64,000 nucleotides of DNA from JACKBK01 sp963707275 (GCA_963707275.1 CAVPPH010000008.1:112744-176743); one strand, 5' to 3'. Positions 39,101-47,756 are shown, counted from the stretch's first letter. Notes: generated by a model from the letters alone, not told the origin. A program made the numbers and translations.

Positions 39101-39967
39101 CGGCGGGCCGCTGAACGACGTCACTGCCTCGCTGTGCCAGCCGCCGCTGTCCCGATAGGCATAGCGAATGCCGGCCTGAACATAGCCCACGGCTGGATCG
39201 CCGGCGCTGTTCAGCGCCAACGAGACAGGCTGGTCCTCTGCACTGCCCACGGTCTCGACGTGCCAGCCGCTCCCATCCTTGTTGGCAATCTTCAGCGTGC
39301 TGCTGGCCGTGTCTACATAGGCGATGTGGGGCAGGTCCTGGTCATCCAGCGCCAGCGACCAACCTGCGCTGGCCATGCTGCTGGCGTCAATCACCTGGGC
39401 GTGCCAGCCGTCGCCGTCGCGGTAGGCGTGAGTCATCCCACTGGCCGAGTCGACGTAGGCGACATGGACGCGATCTGCGCCATCCACGGCGATCACCCGG
39501 TCGCCGCCGACTGAGCCTGAGTTGGCGACGGTCTCCACCTGCCAAGAAGACATGTCGCGATAGACGTAGAGCAAACCGGTGGATGTGGCGGCCAGGATGG
39601 CCGGGCTACCATCGCCCTTGAGGGCCAGCGAGGTTGCTACCTGGGTCGGGATAATGCCGGGTATCGTATCGATGGCCCAGCCTGACGACATTAGAGCGGC
39701 TAATTTGAGAACGAGAGTCCCCCCGTAACCGACATAGCTGACCCTGGGACTGCCCTGAATGTCCAGGGCAATTGAGCTGCCCATCACGCCTTCGGTGTCG
39801 AGAAGGCCACTGCGCCAGCCATCGGTGCTGTTGACCAGTTCTTGAGACTGAACTGCTGTAGGATCAGGCTCGGCGGATGGCAGGGCTGAAGATGGTGTGG
39901 CTGGTATAGCTGCCAGTGTCGCCACAATGGCGAGAAACAAGAGAAACACGACTATTGGTACTTTCAT
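36188..39967 (-). CDS. Large secreted protein: PHxAY repeats, BNR/Ycf48-like propeller, DNRLRE-like domain, YLPLV tail (array gene 4)
   Basis: ATG 39967 follows caaggagcaccgttcg. MKVPIVVFLLFLAIVATLAA is a signal peptide. Residues 60-340 have array-type repeats (LALDDQDLPHIAYVD; GWHVETVGS). Residues about 370-960 have many BNR/Ycf48-like repeats (VDGGVSW, TGDGGETW, TVNGGATW, VDGGITW, SDGGLNW, KDGGVTW). Then a domain starting CMDDAYVRLDTQEFLFDANVVRMG and ending WRAFDINPSQSARLLLSYN resembles DNRLRE-type surface domains. A Pro/Thr stalk (TPTATPTTTATPTKTQ and on) ends in YMRYLPLVVSR. About 1259 residues. Likely exported and retained at the surface; binding function unknown. Confidence 0.83.
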   Translation of the reverse strand: MKVPIVVFLLFLAIVATLAAIPATPSSALPSAEPDPTAVQSQELVNSTDGWRSGLLDTEGVMGSSIALDIQGSPRVSYVGYGGTLVLKLAALMSSGWAIDTIPGIIPTQVATSLALKGDGSPAILAATSTGLLYVYRDMSSWQVETVANSGSVGGDRVIAVDGADRVHVAYVDSASGMTHAYRDGDGWHAQVIDASSMASAGWSLALDDQDLPHIAYVDTASSTLKIANKDGSGWHVETVGSAEDQPVSLALNSAGDPAVGYVQAGIRYAYRDSGGWHSEAVTSFSGPPLTLSMARTASGQAAMIVKGEFWQRTAEGWQQVDGAECGPFGSLALDDLGYPHIACFGYFDGYYNQEGLIYAAAPSDFAGGYWLTQRLATPDRGFFFVDANHGWAVGMRSDVFSPGGKLYRTVDGGVSWEQVYDNGDLGHPRSVGQVYFVNPLQGWIVGSRVRYDICHGLFIAHTGDGGETWTDQYVSPCDASSTATAEAVPDQATTFRGSFLWFLDSQHGWLSSNGETIYRTVDGGQNWQAFTTSRYLYSIVRFVNPTDGFAAGPTDTGSLALLRTADGGVTWSEVSLLPAGSEAIWASSDGTRLWTVGQTGQISRSTNGGTNWTPVTSPVTSNLRRVQFSNDERGFAAGENGVVLRTVNGGATWSLLAAGATAEVTALAAPPSGQVWIYAAGLRRSLDNGASWQQLPYVAGDAGSMHMGTTSVGWAATGSRVMRMTGPGGYWADMPGTTGARAVDAVDDQRVWALSDTLLQHSVDGGITWASISLVGLREARDLDFVDATRGWMVAQSNQIVAGCADYDEQIYRTTDGGQTWTPLLTGSVPWRCESHLSQVVFVDADHGWVVGRRLLLRTSDGGLNWTAVDTTASLYSFVDFIDAQHGWRVLRDVMNYDSLQRTSDGGATWQNVLVTQTFFVPGFKVVDFLNANEGWVAGEEGLVWYTKDGGVTWSHASFSDYNLVDMHALTAGQAWFAGQNGFIGRFSATEPGGCWATPTPRPPYTGTPTANGTVDQQIGHCMDDAYVRLDTQEFLFDANVVRMGARLDGAAPYAVGFLFRDLRIPRNATISNASLRLEWHYQDGTPVAVMLAGDLQGNAGDFRPDGWQPQLRRRTVARVPWTITSTLGGVVNSPDISALIEELVAQPDWQPGNSLAILIDPTATSRRYVSWRAFDINPSQSARLLLSYNTSAEPTATPTTTATPTKTQSVTPTASETITLTPTGTPTLRPSLTSTATATTTATPLMYMRYLPLVVSR

Positions 39968-40013
39968 CGAACGGTGCTCCTTGTGCAAACTTAAGAACAC
40001 GACAGACACGATC

Positions 40014-40250
40014 TCAGGCCCGGGCATCGACACATCCGTTCATTTCTAGCAGGCTTAATCCGCTTGCCCAACCAACCTCCTGCAGCAATGCCGTGAACAT
40101 CTGACCGGCGTTTTCGATGATCAGCATGGAGCCGCCGGAGGTTTGAGATGCGGCAGCGACTGGCGGCGCAAGTGGCTGGTCCAAGGCCATGACTGGAGCA
40201 AGCAGTGCGAGGAAAAGAACAGCGGTTATGGCAAAACGTTGCATGGTCAT
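40014..40250 (-). pseudogene. Truncated duplicate of the N-terminus of the 33745-36132 gene
   Basis: ATG 40250 encodes MTMQRFAITAVLFLALLAPVM and a further 57 residues (APPVAAASQTSGGSMLIIEN) almost identical to the start of the WDG-repeat protein, then stops at 40014 before any repeat. The 56-base leader and the tail of the gene in front are also duplicated, so this is one end of a segmental duplication. It could still yield a short secreted peptide. Confidence 0.85.
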
Positions 40251-40306
40251 GTTCGGTTTCCTTTCCCCGACTTGTGCCGCTACATACTGGCACAGGCCGA
40301 GGTCTT

Positions 40307-43234
40307 CTAGCGATTGACGATCAGCGGCAGGTAGCGCATGTACATGGGTGTAGGCGTCGCCGTCGTCGTGGCGGTCGGTGATGGCGTTACGGTTGGTGTC
40401 GCTGTTGCCGTTGGGGTGGACGTTGGCGTCATGGTGGGCGTAGCCGTCGTCGTAGCCGTCGGTGTGTTCGTCGCAGTCGGCGTTGGTGTGGCATCCGGTG
40501 GTAGCAGGACCAAATCCCCGCACAGCTCGGCGTGACGGTAGGTATTGCCGCTCCAACCCAGCCAGCCATCGGCCTCGCCGCCATCGTCGTCGTCGATCAG
40601 CCCGATGTTGAGACCGATCACCCGGCCCGCCTGCATGGCAATGACCCCGAGTTGTGACGCCGGAACAGCCAATTCCAGTAAATAACCGTCCGGTCTCGTC
40701 CGTAACGCAAACACAACCCCGGGATGAACCGGAGCCACATAGTCGAAGAGGCTGCTGTCAATCCGCATCCCGTACTTGTGGTCGTCAGCGCCATAGCTCT
40801 GGTTGTCGTTTATTCCGTCGTAGACCAGTTCCACGGCATCGTCGTGCCACCACTCGTCGTCGCTGTCGGCCACCAGGTGATCGTCCGTGACCAGACAGCC
40901 GGCGTAGAGATAGCTCTCCGTCCACTGGTGGAAACACGTTGCGCTCCCATCCGACGCATTGGCGATGAAACCGCCGTAATCGACGGCATTCCAGCGGTCC
41001 ACCAGCACTCCAGGCAGCGCAGGCCAATCGGACAGGTCTCCGTCGATGATGGGCGGGGAAAGCGCGTAAGCGGCATTCCCCACCTTGGGTAGCGGAGTCG
41101 GTGTCGGCGTTGCCTGGGGATCTACCTGGCGGACGGCCAGCTTCAGGTCGCGATTGGTGGCGTCGTAGTAGCCAATCATGGCTTGCCCAGCAGCAGTCAA
41201 TGCTAGCGAGTTGCCCTGGCCGACGTCCCCAACGCTATCGACCACTTCGACGTGCCAGCCAGTAGTGTCTTGGTAGGCGTAGACCAGGTCGGCGTTGGTG
41301 GTTTCATAGGCGCTGATATGCGGGTAGCCGGAGGCATCCAGGGCCAATGAGGTCCTGGAGAATTCGCCCTCGGCCACGTTCACGAGGTGCCATCCGCTCA
41401 CGTTGCGGTAGGCGTATCTGAGCTCGCCTGCGCTGGCTCCGTAGCTCATGTGTGGGAAGCCGGCATTGTCGAGCGTCAGGGAAACGTCACGGCCACCGGC
41501 CGGATCGACGCTCTCGTAACGCCAGCCGCTGGTATCACGAACCGCGATCTTGACCAAGTTTGTGTTGGGGGGTGTGTAACCGATGGTAGGATTGCCATCG
41601 GGATCCAAATCCAGATCGACCTGCTTCTGCACCCATCCATAGCCCGGGTCGTCCACAGCTTCGCTGATCCAACCGGAGGCTGTACGGCGGAAATGCACAA
41701 CCGACAACATGTGATAGTCAAGCGGCCACGCATCGGAGTAGATGGCGCTGCTGATCTGTGGGGTGTCGTCGGCATCGAGCGCCAGTGCTGGCGGCCCCAC
41801 ACGGGCGCTATAATTCCCGTGATACAGCGCTGTGCGCTGCCAACCAGCAGTGTTGCGTACGACGTAGTCGAGTCCGGCATCCTCAAAAATGTCATGCAAC
41901 GAGTACCAGCTATAGGCCACATGGGGCTGGCCGCCAGCGCCAAGAGCCAGCGAGATGCCGGTGGGTTCTCCGTAGGCAAGGAAGAAATCGTCGAAAGTCC
42001 AGTAGGCGCCCGCCCAGGAGCCGACCCGGCCTGGCGCATAGGCAATGACCGGCCGGCCACTGCTGTCGATGGCCAGCGAAGTCAGTTCCCCGACGTCACT
42101 ACTGGCATCAACGTCCTGGTAGTACCAGTTAGCGCCGTCGAAGAAGACCAGCGACAACTTGTCGTACGCCACGTGACCTACGGCCGGATGGCCCACGGCG
42201 TCCAGCGCCAGCGACGTTTGCCCGGAGCCGTAGCCGAGCCCGACCGCCAGGTGCCAGCCCGTGACGTCTCGATAGTGGTATTCCACCGCCCACGATGTGG
42301 GCTCGTACTGCATAATGACGGTTCCGCTCACGTGGGGAAAGCCAGTCGCATCGATGACCAGCGAGAGGTCGTCGGGGGTATCGCCGTTCCACGTGACCAA
42401 TTCGATCTGCCAGGTTGTGCCGGTCCAATGGACGATCCTGGATTGCCGCCCAGCAACCGGATACGCCACGTGGGGGCGATCGCTGTTGTCAAGGGCTAAC
42501 GAGCACGACCAGTGCCAACCAACGTCGGCTGCAATGGTCTCCAGAGCCCACCCTAAGGCGCTGTGCCGGGCGTAGATCAATGCATATTGGCCAGATCCAA
42601 GATCATAGGCGTAGTAGGCGAGGTGCGGATGGCTAGCGCTGTCCACGGTCAGTGAGATAGCGGTGGCATAGTGATTGGTTGGTCCAACTTCCTCCAATTG
42701 CCACCCTGAGGTTCCCTGGCGGGCATAGTTGAGCATCTGGTGCGTGCCGTCAGTGTAGGCGATATGCGCCCGGCCGTAAGCATCCAGGTCCAGCGCAGTC
42801 GTCACACCGATGACACCACCAAGCCCCTCACTGTCAACAGTCTCTGTATGCCAACCCGAGTTGTCCCGATAGGCGAACTTGAGATCCCGGTTGTTAACAT
42901 CGTAATAGCTGACAGATGGCCGGCCGACAGCGTCCAAGGCCAGCGACGCTGCTGAGCCGACAGCAGACGAAAGGTCGACCGTCTCATAGTGCCAGGCAGT
43001 GCCATCGTGCGTGGCGTAGTACAGGTGATCGCCGCCGTAGGCAACATGTGGATGGCCGGCGGCATCCAGCCGCAAGCTGTGATCAGTGAGTTCGCCAAAC
43101 CACTTGGGACAATCCACGCAAGTGATCTGCCACTCATCTGCAACATCGGCAGCCGCAGGCTGGCTTAGTGTCAGGCCTGACGCCAGCAAAGCGACGATGA
43201 TTAAGGAGGTCGCGCCAATACGTTGCGTGATCAT
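40307..43234 (-). CDS. Large secreted PHxAY-repeat protein with CBM9-like domain and YLPLI tail (array gene 3)
   Basis: ATG 43234 follows aggaggatttctgaac. After a signal peptide (ATSLIIVALLASGLTLSQPA) comes the shared head WQITCVDCPKWFGELTDHSL and YGGDHLYYA. About eleven repeats of the type LALDAxGxPxVSYYDVNNRDLKF, AYRDNSGWHTETVDS fill residues 60-690. Residues about 700-900 form a CBM9/DOMON-like carbohydrate-binding domain (PIIDGDLSDWPAL; WHDDAVELVYDG; DYVAPVHPGVVFAL; NIGLIDDDDGGEADGW). A Pro/Thr stalk ends in YMRYLPLIVNR. 975 residues. The CBM9-like part suggests sugar or cell-wall binding. It lies 16 bases after the preceding gene in the array. Confidence 0.85.
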   Translation of the reverse strand: MITQRIGATSLIIVALLASGLTLSQPAAADVADEWQITCVDCPKWFGELTDHSLRLDAAGHPHVAYGGDHLYYATHDGTAWHYETVDLSSAVGSAASLALDAVGRPSVSYYDVNNRDLKFAYRDNSGWHTETVDSEGLGGVIGVTTALDLDAYGRAHIAYTDGTHQMLNYARQGTSGWQLEEVGPTNHYATAISLTVDSASHPHLAYYAYDLGSGQYALIYARHSALGWALETIAADVGWHWSCSLALDNSDRPHVAYPVAGRQSRIVHWTGTTWQIELVTWNGDTPDDLSLVIDATGFPHVSGTVIMQYEPTSWAVEYHYRDVTGWHLAVGLGYGSGQTSLALDAVGHPAVGHVAYDKLSLVFFDGANWYYQDVDASSDVGELTSLAIDSSGRPVIAYAPGRVGSWAGAYWTFDDFFLAYGEPTGISLALGAGGQPHVAYSWYSLHDIFEDAGLDYVVRNTAGWQRTALYHGNYSARVGPPALALDADDTPQISSAIYSDAWPLDYHMLSVVHFRRTASGWISEAVDDPGYGWVQKQVDLDLDPDGNPTIGYTPPNTNLVKIAVRDTSGWRYESVDPAGGRDVSLTLDNAGFPHMSYGASAGELRYAYRNVSGWHLVNVAEGEFSRTSLALDASGYPHISAYETTNADLVYAYQDTTGWHVEVVDSVGDVGQGNSLALTAAGQAMIGYYDATNRDLKLAVRQVDPQATPTPTPLPKVGNAAYALSPPIIDGDLSDWPALPGVLVDRWNAVDYGGFIANASDGSATCFHQWTESYLYAGCLVTDDHLVADSDDEWWHDDAVELVYDGINDNQSYGADDHKYGMRIDSSLFDYVAPVHPGVVFALRTRPDGYLLELAVPASQLGVIAMQAGRVIGLNIGLIDDDDGGEADGWLGWSGNTYRHAELCGDLVLLPPDATPTPTATNTPTATTTATPTMTPTSTPTATATPTVTPSPTATTTATPTPMYMRYLPLIVNR

Positions 43235-43250
43235 GTTCAGAAATCCTCCT

Positions 43251-45497
43251 TCACCGTTGTTTCAATCGCCAACCAGTAAGCGCTACCATCCACCCACCCA
43301 ACAGCAAGCAGAGCAGCGCCACAAGGCGTAGTGGCCATCCGTGGTCTGTTGATGCGCCGGAGGACGCCTGTAGCTGAGTGAGTGTCACGGCGGTGGGCGG
43401 GCGGTTGGTAGCGATGAGAAGATCGCGGTTGTGTTCGTCGTAGTAGGTGATGTAGGCCCAACCGTCGGCGCTCAACGCCAGCGAACTGCCGCGGCCCACA
43501 TTGCCGCTGGGTCCACCGGTGTCTATCGTTTGTGTCTGCCAGCCGGCCGCAGTCTGATACGCGTAGACAAGGTCGCCGGTACCAGCATTGTAGGCGCTGA
43601 GGTGGGCGTAACCCGCGTCATCCAACACCAGCGATGTGTCGTCAAATTCTCCAGCCAGGACGGTCTCCTGATGCCAGCCGGTGTCGTCGCGGAAGGCGAA
43701 GGCGAGACGGCCATCGTATGCCCTGTAGCTGATGCGCGGGTAGCCGCTATCGTCCAATACCATAGACACACCAGAGCCACCGACCGTGTCGGCCATCTCG
43801 TAGTGCCAGCCGGTGGCATCCCTGAATGCAACTTTGACCAGATCGATGTTGGCCTCGTAGCCGAAGATAGGATCGCCGTTCTCCGCAAGCAGCAACGCAC
43901 CGAGTAGGTCACCTCCGCTATCAACCTGCTCCAGTGTCCAGTCCTCCAATGTGCCCGATGCCGAGCGGAGTATCAGGCCTTCGTTGCGGGACGTGTAGCC
44001 GACGTGAACACTGCCCGCTGCGTCCAGTGCAATCGATGGACGCAGAAACGGTCCCTGACTGGTGTCCTCTGCGATGGCCTGGCTTTGCCATCCATTGGCA
44101 TCGCGATAGCGATAGGTGAGGTTGTAGTAATAGCCAATATCGGCGTAGCGATATTCCCAGGCGTGGATCACGTGGGGTTGCCAGGCATCGTCGAGGATCA
44201 GTGAAAAGCCAACGCGCTGCTGGCTTTGAGAAGAAGGAAAATTAGCTTCTATCGTCCAGGACTGGTCAACCCATGAGGCGACTGTCATTGATGATCCCTG
44301 ACCAGCATAGGCCACGATTGGCCTGCCAGCGCCGTCAATGGCCAGGGATGAAAGGCTTCCCACATCGTCACGGGTATCTATAGCCTCTGTATTCAATCCG
44401 TTGCCGTTCAAGCTGGTCAGCGAAAGGCCGCTGTTCGTTGGGAAGCCGATGAAGGTGTGACCGCCCGTATCCACGGCTATAGTTGTCTGTCCAAGTCGTG
44501 CGCCATCGTTATCCAAACCAAGCAACAGATGCCAACCGGCGGTGTCCTGATAAAAGTATTGCAGCCGAGGGTATCCAGAGCCGTCGCTCACCCACACTGT
44601 TGCAGCGACGTGGAAAAAGCCTGCATCGCTGATGGTCAGAGAAAGCCCGAGCGGCCAGCCCCAGTGCCACGAGAGCTGCTCGAATTGCCAGGATGTTCCG
44701 GTCCAGTGGGCAATCCCCGGCTCGCCTGGGGCGAGATACGAGGGATAGGCAATATGTGGATGATCGTCAGCATCCAGCGCCAACGAACAGGATGTGCCGT
44801 CGTCTGCGATTACTGTTTCAAGAATCCATCCAGAGGATGCGCGTTCACCATGGATCAGCGCATGTTGCGCATGGTCGATGTAACAGATATGGGGAACGCC
44901 GGCGCTGCTGACGGCCAGGGAGAGAGGCAGTTCCTGAAAATCGGCGTCATCCACCGTTTCCACTTGCCAGTCTCCCGGTCCACCGTGGGCGTATTTCAGA
45001 CTGCCGTTGGCGCTGTCTGAGTAGACGATATGGAAGGTACCGGCCGCGTCCATTGCCAGTCTGGCGTCGAATCCGACAGTTCCCCCATCTCCGCCTGTGT
45101 CCACGGTTTCGGCAGTCCAGACCGCCCCATCTCGCCGCGCGAATTTCAGATCCTGGTTGACGCTGTCGTAGTAGGCGATGGCCGGCTGGCCAGAGTCATC
45201 CAGATCGAGCGATGCTGACGACCCGACCGCAGGCGCGTCGTCGGCGGTCTGCACCTGCCAGACCTCTCCATCGCGCCAGGCGTAGTAGAGATGATCGCCA
45301 CCGTAGGCCAGGTGCAGGTTTCCTGCGCCATCCACCGATAGCGAGCGGTCGGTCAGTTCATCGATCCAGTGCGGGCAGTCGACGCACGCGATCTGCCAGG
45401 AATCTGTCCGCTGGGTTTCCACTGAGGCAGTGGGGCGGCCGGTCAACAGGCTGGCGGCCAGCGCCAGCAATGCAGCAAGTACTATGCGCGCTTTCAT
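43251..45497 (-). CDS. Secreted PHxAY-repeat protein with C-terminal membrane anchor (array gene 2)
   Basis: ATG 45497 overlaps the previous stop (ATGA). MKARIVLAALLALAASLLTG is a signal peptide, followed by the head WQIACVDCPHWIDELTDRSL and YGGDHLYYA, then about eleven repeats (LDLDDSGQPAIAYYDSVNQD, LKFARRDGAVWTAETVDTGG). The end reads ATNRPPTAVTLTQLQASSG, then a membrane helix (LRLVALLCLLLGGWMVALTG) and RLKQR, similar to the end of the 32381-33748 protein. About 749 residues; no enzyme motif. Probable surface-anchored beta-propeller-like protein. Confidence 0.83.
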   Translation of the reverse strand: MKARIVLAALLALAASLLTGRPTASVETQRTDSWQIACVDCPHWIDELTDRSLSVDGAGNLHLAYGGDHLYYAWRDGEVWQVQTADDAPAVGSSASLDLDDSGQPAIAYYDSVNQDLKFARRDGAVWTAETVDTGGDGGTVGFDARLAMDAAGTFHIVYSDSANGSLKYAHGGPGDWQVETVDDADFQELPLSLAVSSAGVPHICYIDHAQHALIHGERASSGWILETVIADDGTSCSLALDADDHPHIAYPSYLAPGEPGIAHWTGTSWQFEQLSWHWGWPLGLSLTISDAGFFHVAATVWVSDGSGYPRLQYFYQDTAGWHLLLGLDNDGARLGQTTIAVDTGGHTFIGFPTNSGLSLTSLNGNGLNTEAIDTRDDVGSLSSLAIDGAGRPIVAYAGQGSSMTVASWVDQSWTIEANFPSSQSQQRVGFSLILDDAWQPHVIHAWEYRYADIGYYYNLTYRYRDANGWQSQAIAEDTSQGPFLRPSIALDAAGSVHVGYTSRNEGLILRSASGTLEDWTLEQVDSGGDLLGALLLAENGDPIFGYEANIDLVKVAFRDATGWHYEMADTVGGSGVSMVLDDSGYPRISYRAYDGRLAFAFRDDTGWHQETVLAGEFDDTSLVLDDAGYAHLSAYNAGTGDLVYAYQTAAGWQTQTIDTGGPSGNVGRGSSLALSADGWAYITYYDEHNRDLLIATNRPPTAVTLTQLQASSGASTDHGWPLRLVALLCLLLGGWMVALTGWRLKQR

Positions 45498-47557
45498 GAC
45501 GTCCTCTCCTGGCACGCCAGCTTCAGATCAGCCAACGTGGCGTCATAGTAGCCAATGCAGACTCGGTCATCGTCGTCCAGAGCGATGGAGGCATATTGTC
45601 CCACATCGCCATTGCTGTCGATGACCTCAGTGACCCAACCTTCAGAATTCCAGTACGCATACCTGAGATCGCGATTGGTCGTATCGTAGTAGGCGATGTG
45701 CAGCATGCCTGACGCATCAAGGGCCAGAGACAGACCTAGGCCCATACTGCCGGTCGCGTCCACGGTTTCTGTGTGCCAGCCATCGGGGTTTTGGTAGGCA
45801 TGCATCAAGGTGCCAGCATAGAAATAGGCTATGTGGGCAATGTTGGAGTCATCGATGGCTAGAACGATGGAATCGCGGGTGTCGATCTGATCGGTAACTA
45901 TTTCGGAGTGCCAGCCGCTGGTGCTGCGAGTCGCATAGGCCAATCCGTTGCGTGCGTAGGCAATCCGGGGAACGCCGTCCGATCCAACGACCAGGGAGGG
46001 ATGACAATCGTACGAGCAATATCGATCCACTCGGTCGATATGCCAACCAGCATTGTCCTGATATGCGTAGGCTAGACCTCCGCCGATATATGCGACAGCC
46101 GGCCGACCGTCAGGGAGGATGGCCAGCGGGATCTGCTGGTGCAGGCCTGGTGGCCTGTCCACTATCTTGGCTTGCCAGCCGCTTGCGGTGCTGTTGCCGA
46201 CTTTGAGCTCTACCGGCTCGAATCCGAAGTCACACGGGTAGTAGGCGGAATATGCAACGTGAGCCTGGTCCGTTCCATCGAGCATCAGCGAGGATGCCTC
46301 GCCTCCCAGAGCATCCAGAGTGTCAACGTGCCAGCCTGACGTCGTGAGGTAAGCGTGTTTGAGGCCGCCGCCCAGATAGCTGAGGTGGGGATATGCGCTG
46401 CTGTCGAAAGCCAGCGAGACAGCGATCCCCGCGGCGGCGGCGTTGTCAACTGTTTCGATCTGCCAGTCTGTGCCGCTGCTGCGTGCGTAGACCAATCGCT
46501 TGTCCAAAACCCTGTAGGTTCCGGGGGCGTGGTACACAATGTGGGCCAGACCGTCGCTGTCAACGGCCACGGAGGACTCATACGACCACCTGCCGACATC
46601 ATTCTGCTCGATGGTTTCGATCCGCCAGTCACCCTGATCGCGATAAGCATATTGGAGATTGGCAAGATTGGTTTCCAGAGCAAAACTGATGTGAGGCAAG
46701 TCGCTGCTGTCCAGAGCCAACGATGTGTGCGAAGGGCGTGTGTCAGTCAAGAGTTCCGCGTGCCAGCCGCCAGCATCTACATGGGCGTAGGCAAGACCCA
46801 ACTCGATGTAGTAGCGCGAGTAACTGATGTGCGGTTGGCCGGCGCTATCGATGGCAAGCGAACACGCGCCCCCGGCATGAGAGTCGACGGTCTCCGTGAG
46901 CCAGCCTGTTGGACTGCGAACGGCGTGATGGAGTATGCTGTCTCCATAACCGATGTGGGGCAGACCGGTCGGATCCAACGCCAGGCTAATGCAGGCGCCG
47001 GCCGATGTGTCCACGGTCTCTGCTTGCCACGTCCCCGTGGCAGCCTGTCGAGTTGCATATGTAAGCCCCAGGTCGTTCTCGTAGGCGACATGAGGCTGGT
47101 TGTCCTGATCGAGCGCCAGGGACATGAATGCTGTCCTGCCGGCGGCGAACTGGGTGTCAACCGTCTCGATGCGCCAGGTCTCTCCCTCGCGGGTGGCGTA
47201 AAGCAGCCGTTCCATGTGCAAGTCGTAATAGGCGATATGGGGTTGGCCATCTGACCCCAGCCCCAGTGAAGCTGACCAACCCACCTCGTCGGAGTGGTCT
47301 ACCGTTTCGTGGATCCACGCCGCGCCGTCGAAAAAGGCATAGTACAGGTGGTCGCCGCCGTAGACGATGTGCGGCAGGTCATTGGAATCGAGGCGCAAGC
47401 TGCGATCCGTCAGATTATCGATCCACTTGGGACATTCTACGCAGGTGATTTCCCAGGCATCGGCAGGTTGCGCGCCCGCGGACGGACCCTGGGCGTCAGA
47501 CGTTGCCACAGTCAGCAGCGCAATGGTTGCAACCACAAGCATCGAGAGCGCTTTCAT
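45494..47557 (-). CDS. Secreted PHxAY-repeat protein, no anchor (array gene 1)
   Basis: ATG 47557 has a strong aaggagg 5 bases upstream. MKALSMLVVATIALLTVATSDA is a signal peptide. The head is WEITCVECPKWIDNLTDRSL and YGGDHLYYA, followed by about ten repeats (LGSDGQPHIAYYDLHMER; LALDASGMLHIAYYDTTNRD, LRYAYWNSEGWVTEVIDSNG). It ends LACQERTS just after the last repeat, with neither membrane helix nor Pro/Thr stalk, so it is likely released or bound to its anchored partners. 687 residues. It is the first and presumably most strongly expressed gene of the array. Confidence 0.83.
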   Translation of the reverse strand: MKALSMLVVATIALLTVATSDAQGPSAGAQPADAWEITCVECPKWIDNLTDRSLRLDSNDLPHIVYGGDHLYYAFFDGAAWIHETVDHSDEVGWSASLGLGSDGQPHIAYYDLHMERLLYATREGETWRIETVDTQFAAGRTAFMSLALDQDNQPHVAYENDLGLTYATRQAATGTWQAETVDTSAGACISLALDPTGLPHIGYGDSILHHAVRSPTGWLTETVDSHAGGACSLAIDSAGQPHISYSRYYIELGLAYAHVDAGGWHAELLTDTRPSHTSLALDSSDLPHISFALETNLANLQYAYRDQGDWRIETIEQNDVGRWSYESSVAVDSDGLAHIVYHAPGTYRVLDKRLVYARSSGTDWQIETVDNAAAAGIAVSLAFDSSAYPHLSYLGGGLKHAYLTTSGWHVDTLDALGGEASSLMLDGTDQAHVAYSAYYPCDFGFEPVELKVGNSTASGWQAKIVDRPPGLHQQIPLAILPDGRPAVAYIGGGLAYAYQDNAGWHIDRVDRYCSYDCHPSLVVGSDGVPRIAYARNGLAYATRSTSGWHSEIVTDQIDTRDSIVLAIDDSNIAHIAYFYAGTLMHAYQNPDGWHTETVDATGSMGLGLSLALDASGMLHIAYYDTTNRDLRYAYWNSEGWVTEVIDSNGDVGQYASIALDDDDRVCIGYYDATLADLKLACQERTS

Positions 47558-47664
47558 GATGCCTCCTTGTGTGTGCGCGTTATGCAAGTCGATTCCCACC
47601 GCCGCCTCCAAATATGGAGGGCAACTCCTGCACCCACCGTTGTTGCGTTGGACCTTCGTGTCAT
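47554..47664 (-). CDS. Possible 36-codon leader ORF upstream of the surface-protein array
   Basis: ATG 47664, preceded by aaggggtgatcc, opens a short frame (MTRRSNATTVGAGVALHIWR and on) whose TGA overlaps the ATG of array gene 1 as ATGA. The arrangement would allow coupled translation. The peptide is Arg-rich and resembles nothing I know, so it may be chance. A small hairpin (cctccatatttggagg) lies inside it. Confidence 0.3.
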   Translation of the reverse strand: MTRRSNATTVGAGVALHIWRRRWESTCITRTHKEAS

Positions 47665-47756
47665 GGATCACCCCTTGATCCGCAGCGGCTGTGCTGCTTC
47701 AGGTATCAGCAAACGTGCGTCGAGACCAGCCCCAGGAACCTCCTTCAGTCACTTCC

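Noticed and set aside
32381..47557. The surface array as a CRISPR-like or DNA tandem repeat region
   Set aside because: The repetition is at protein level with diverged DNA; there are no short identical repeats with regular spacers.
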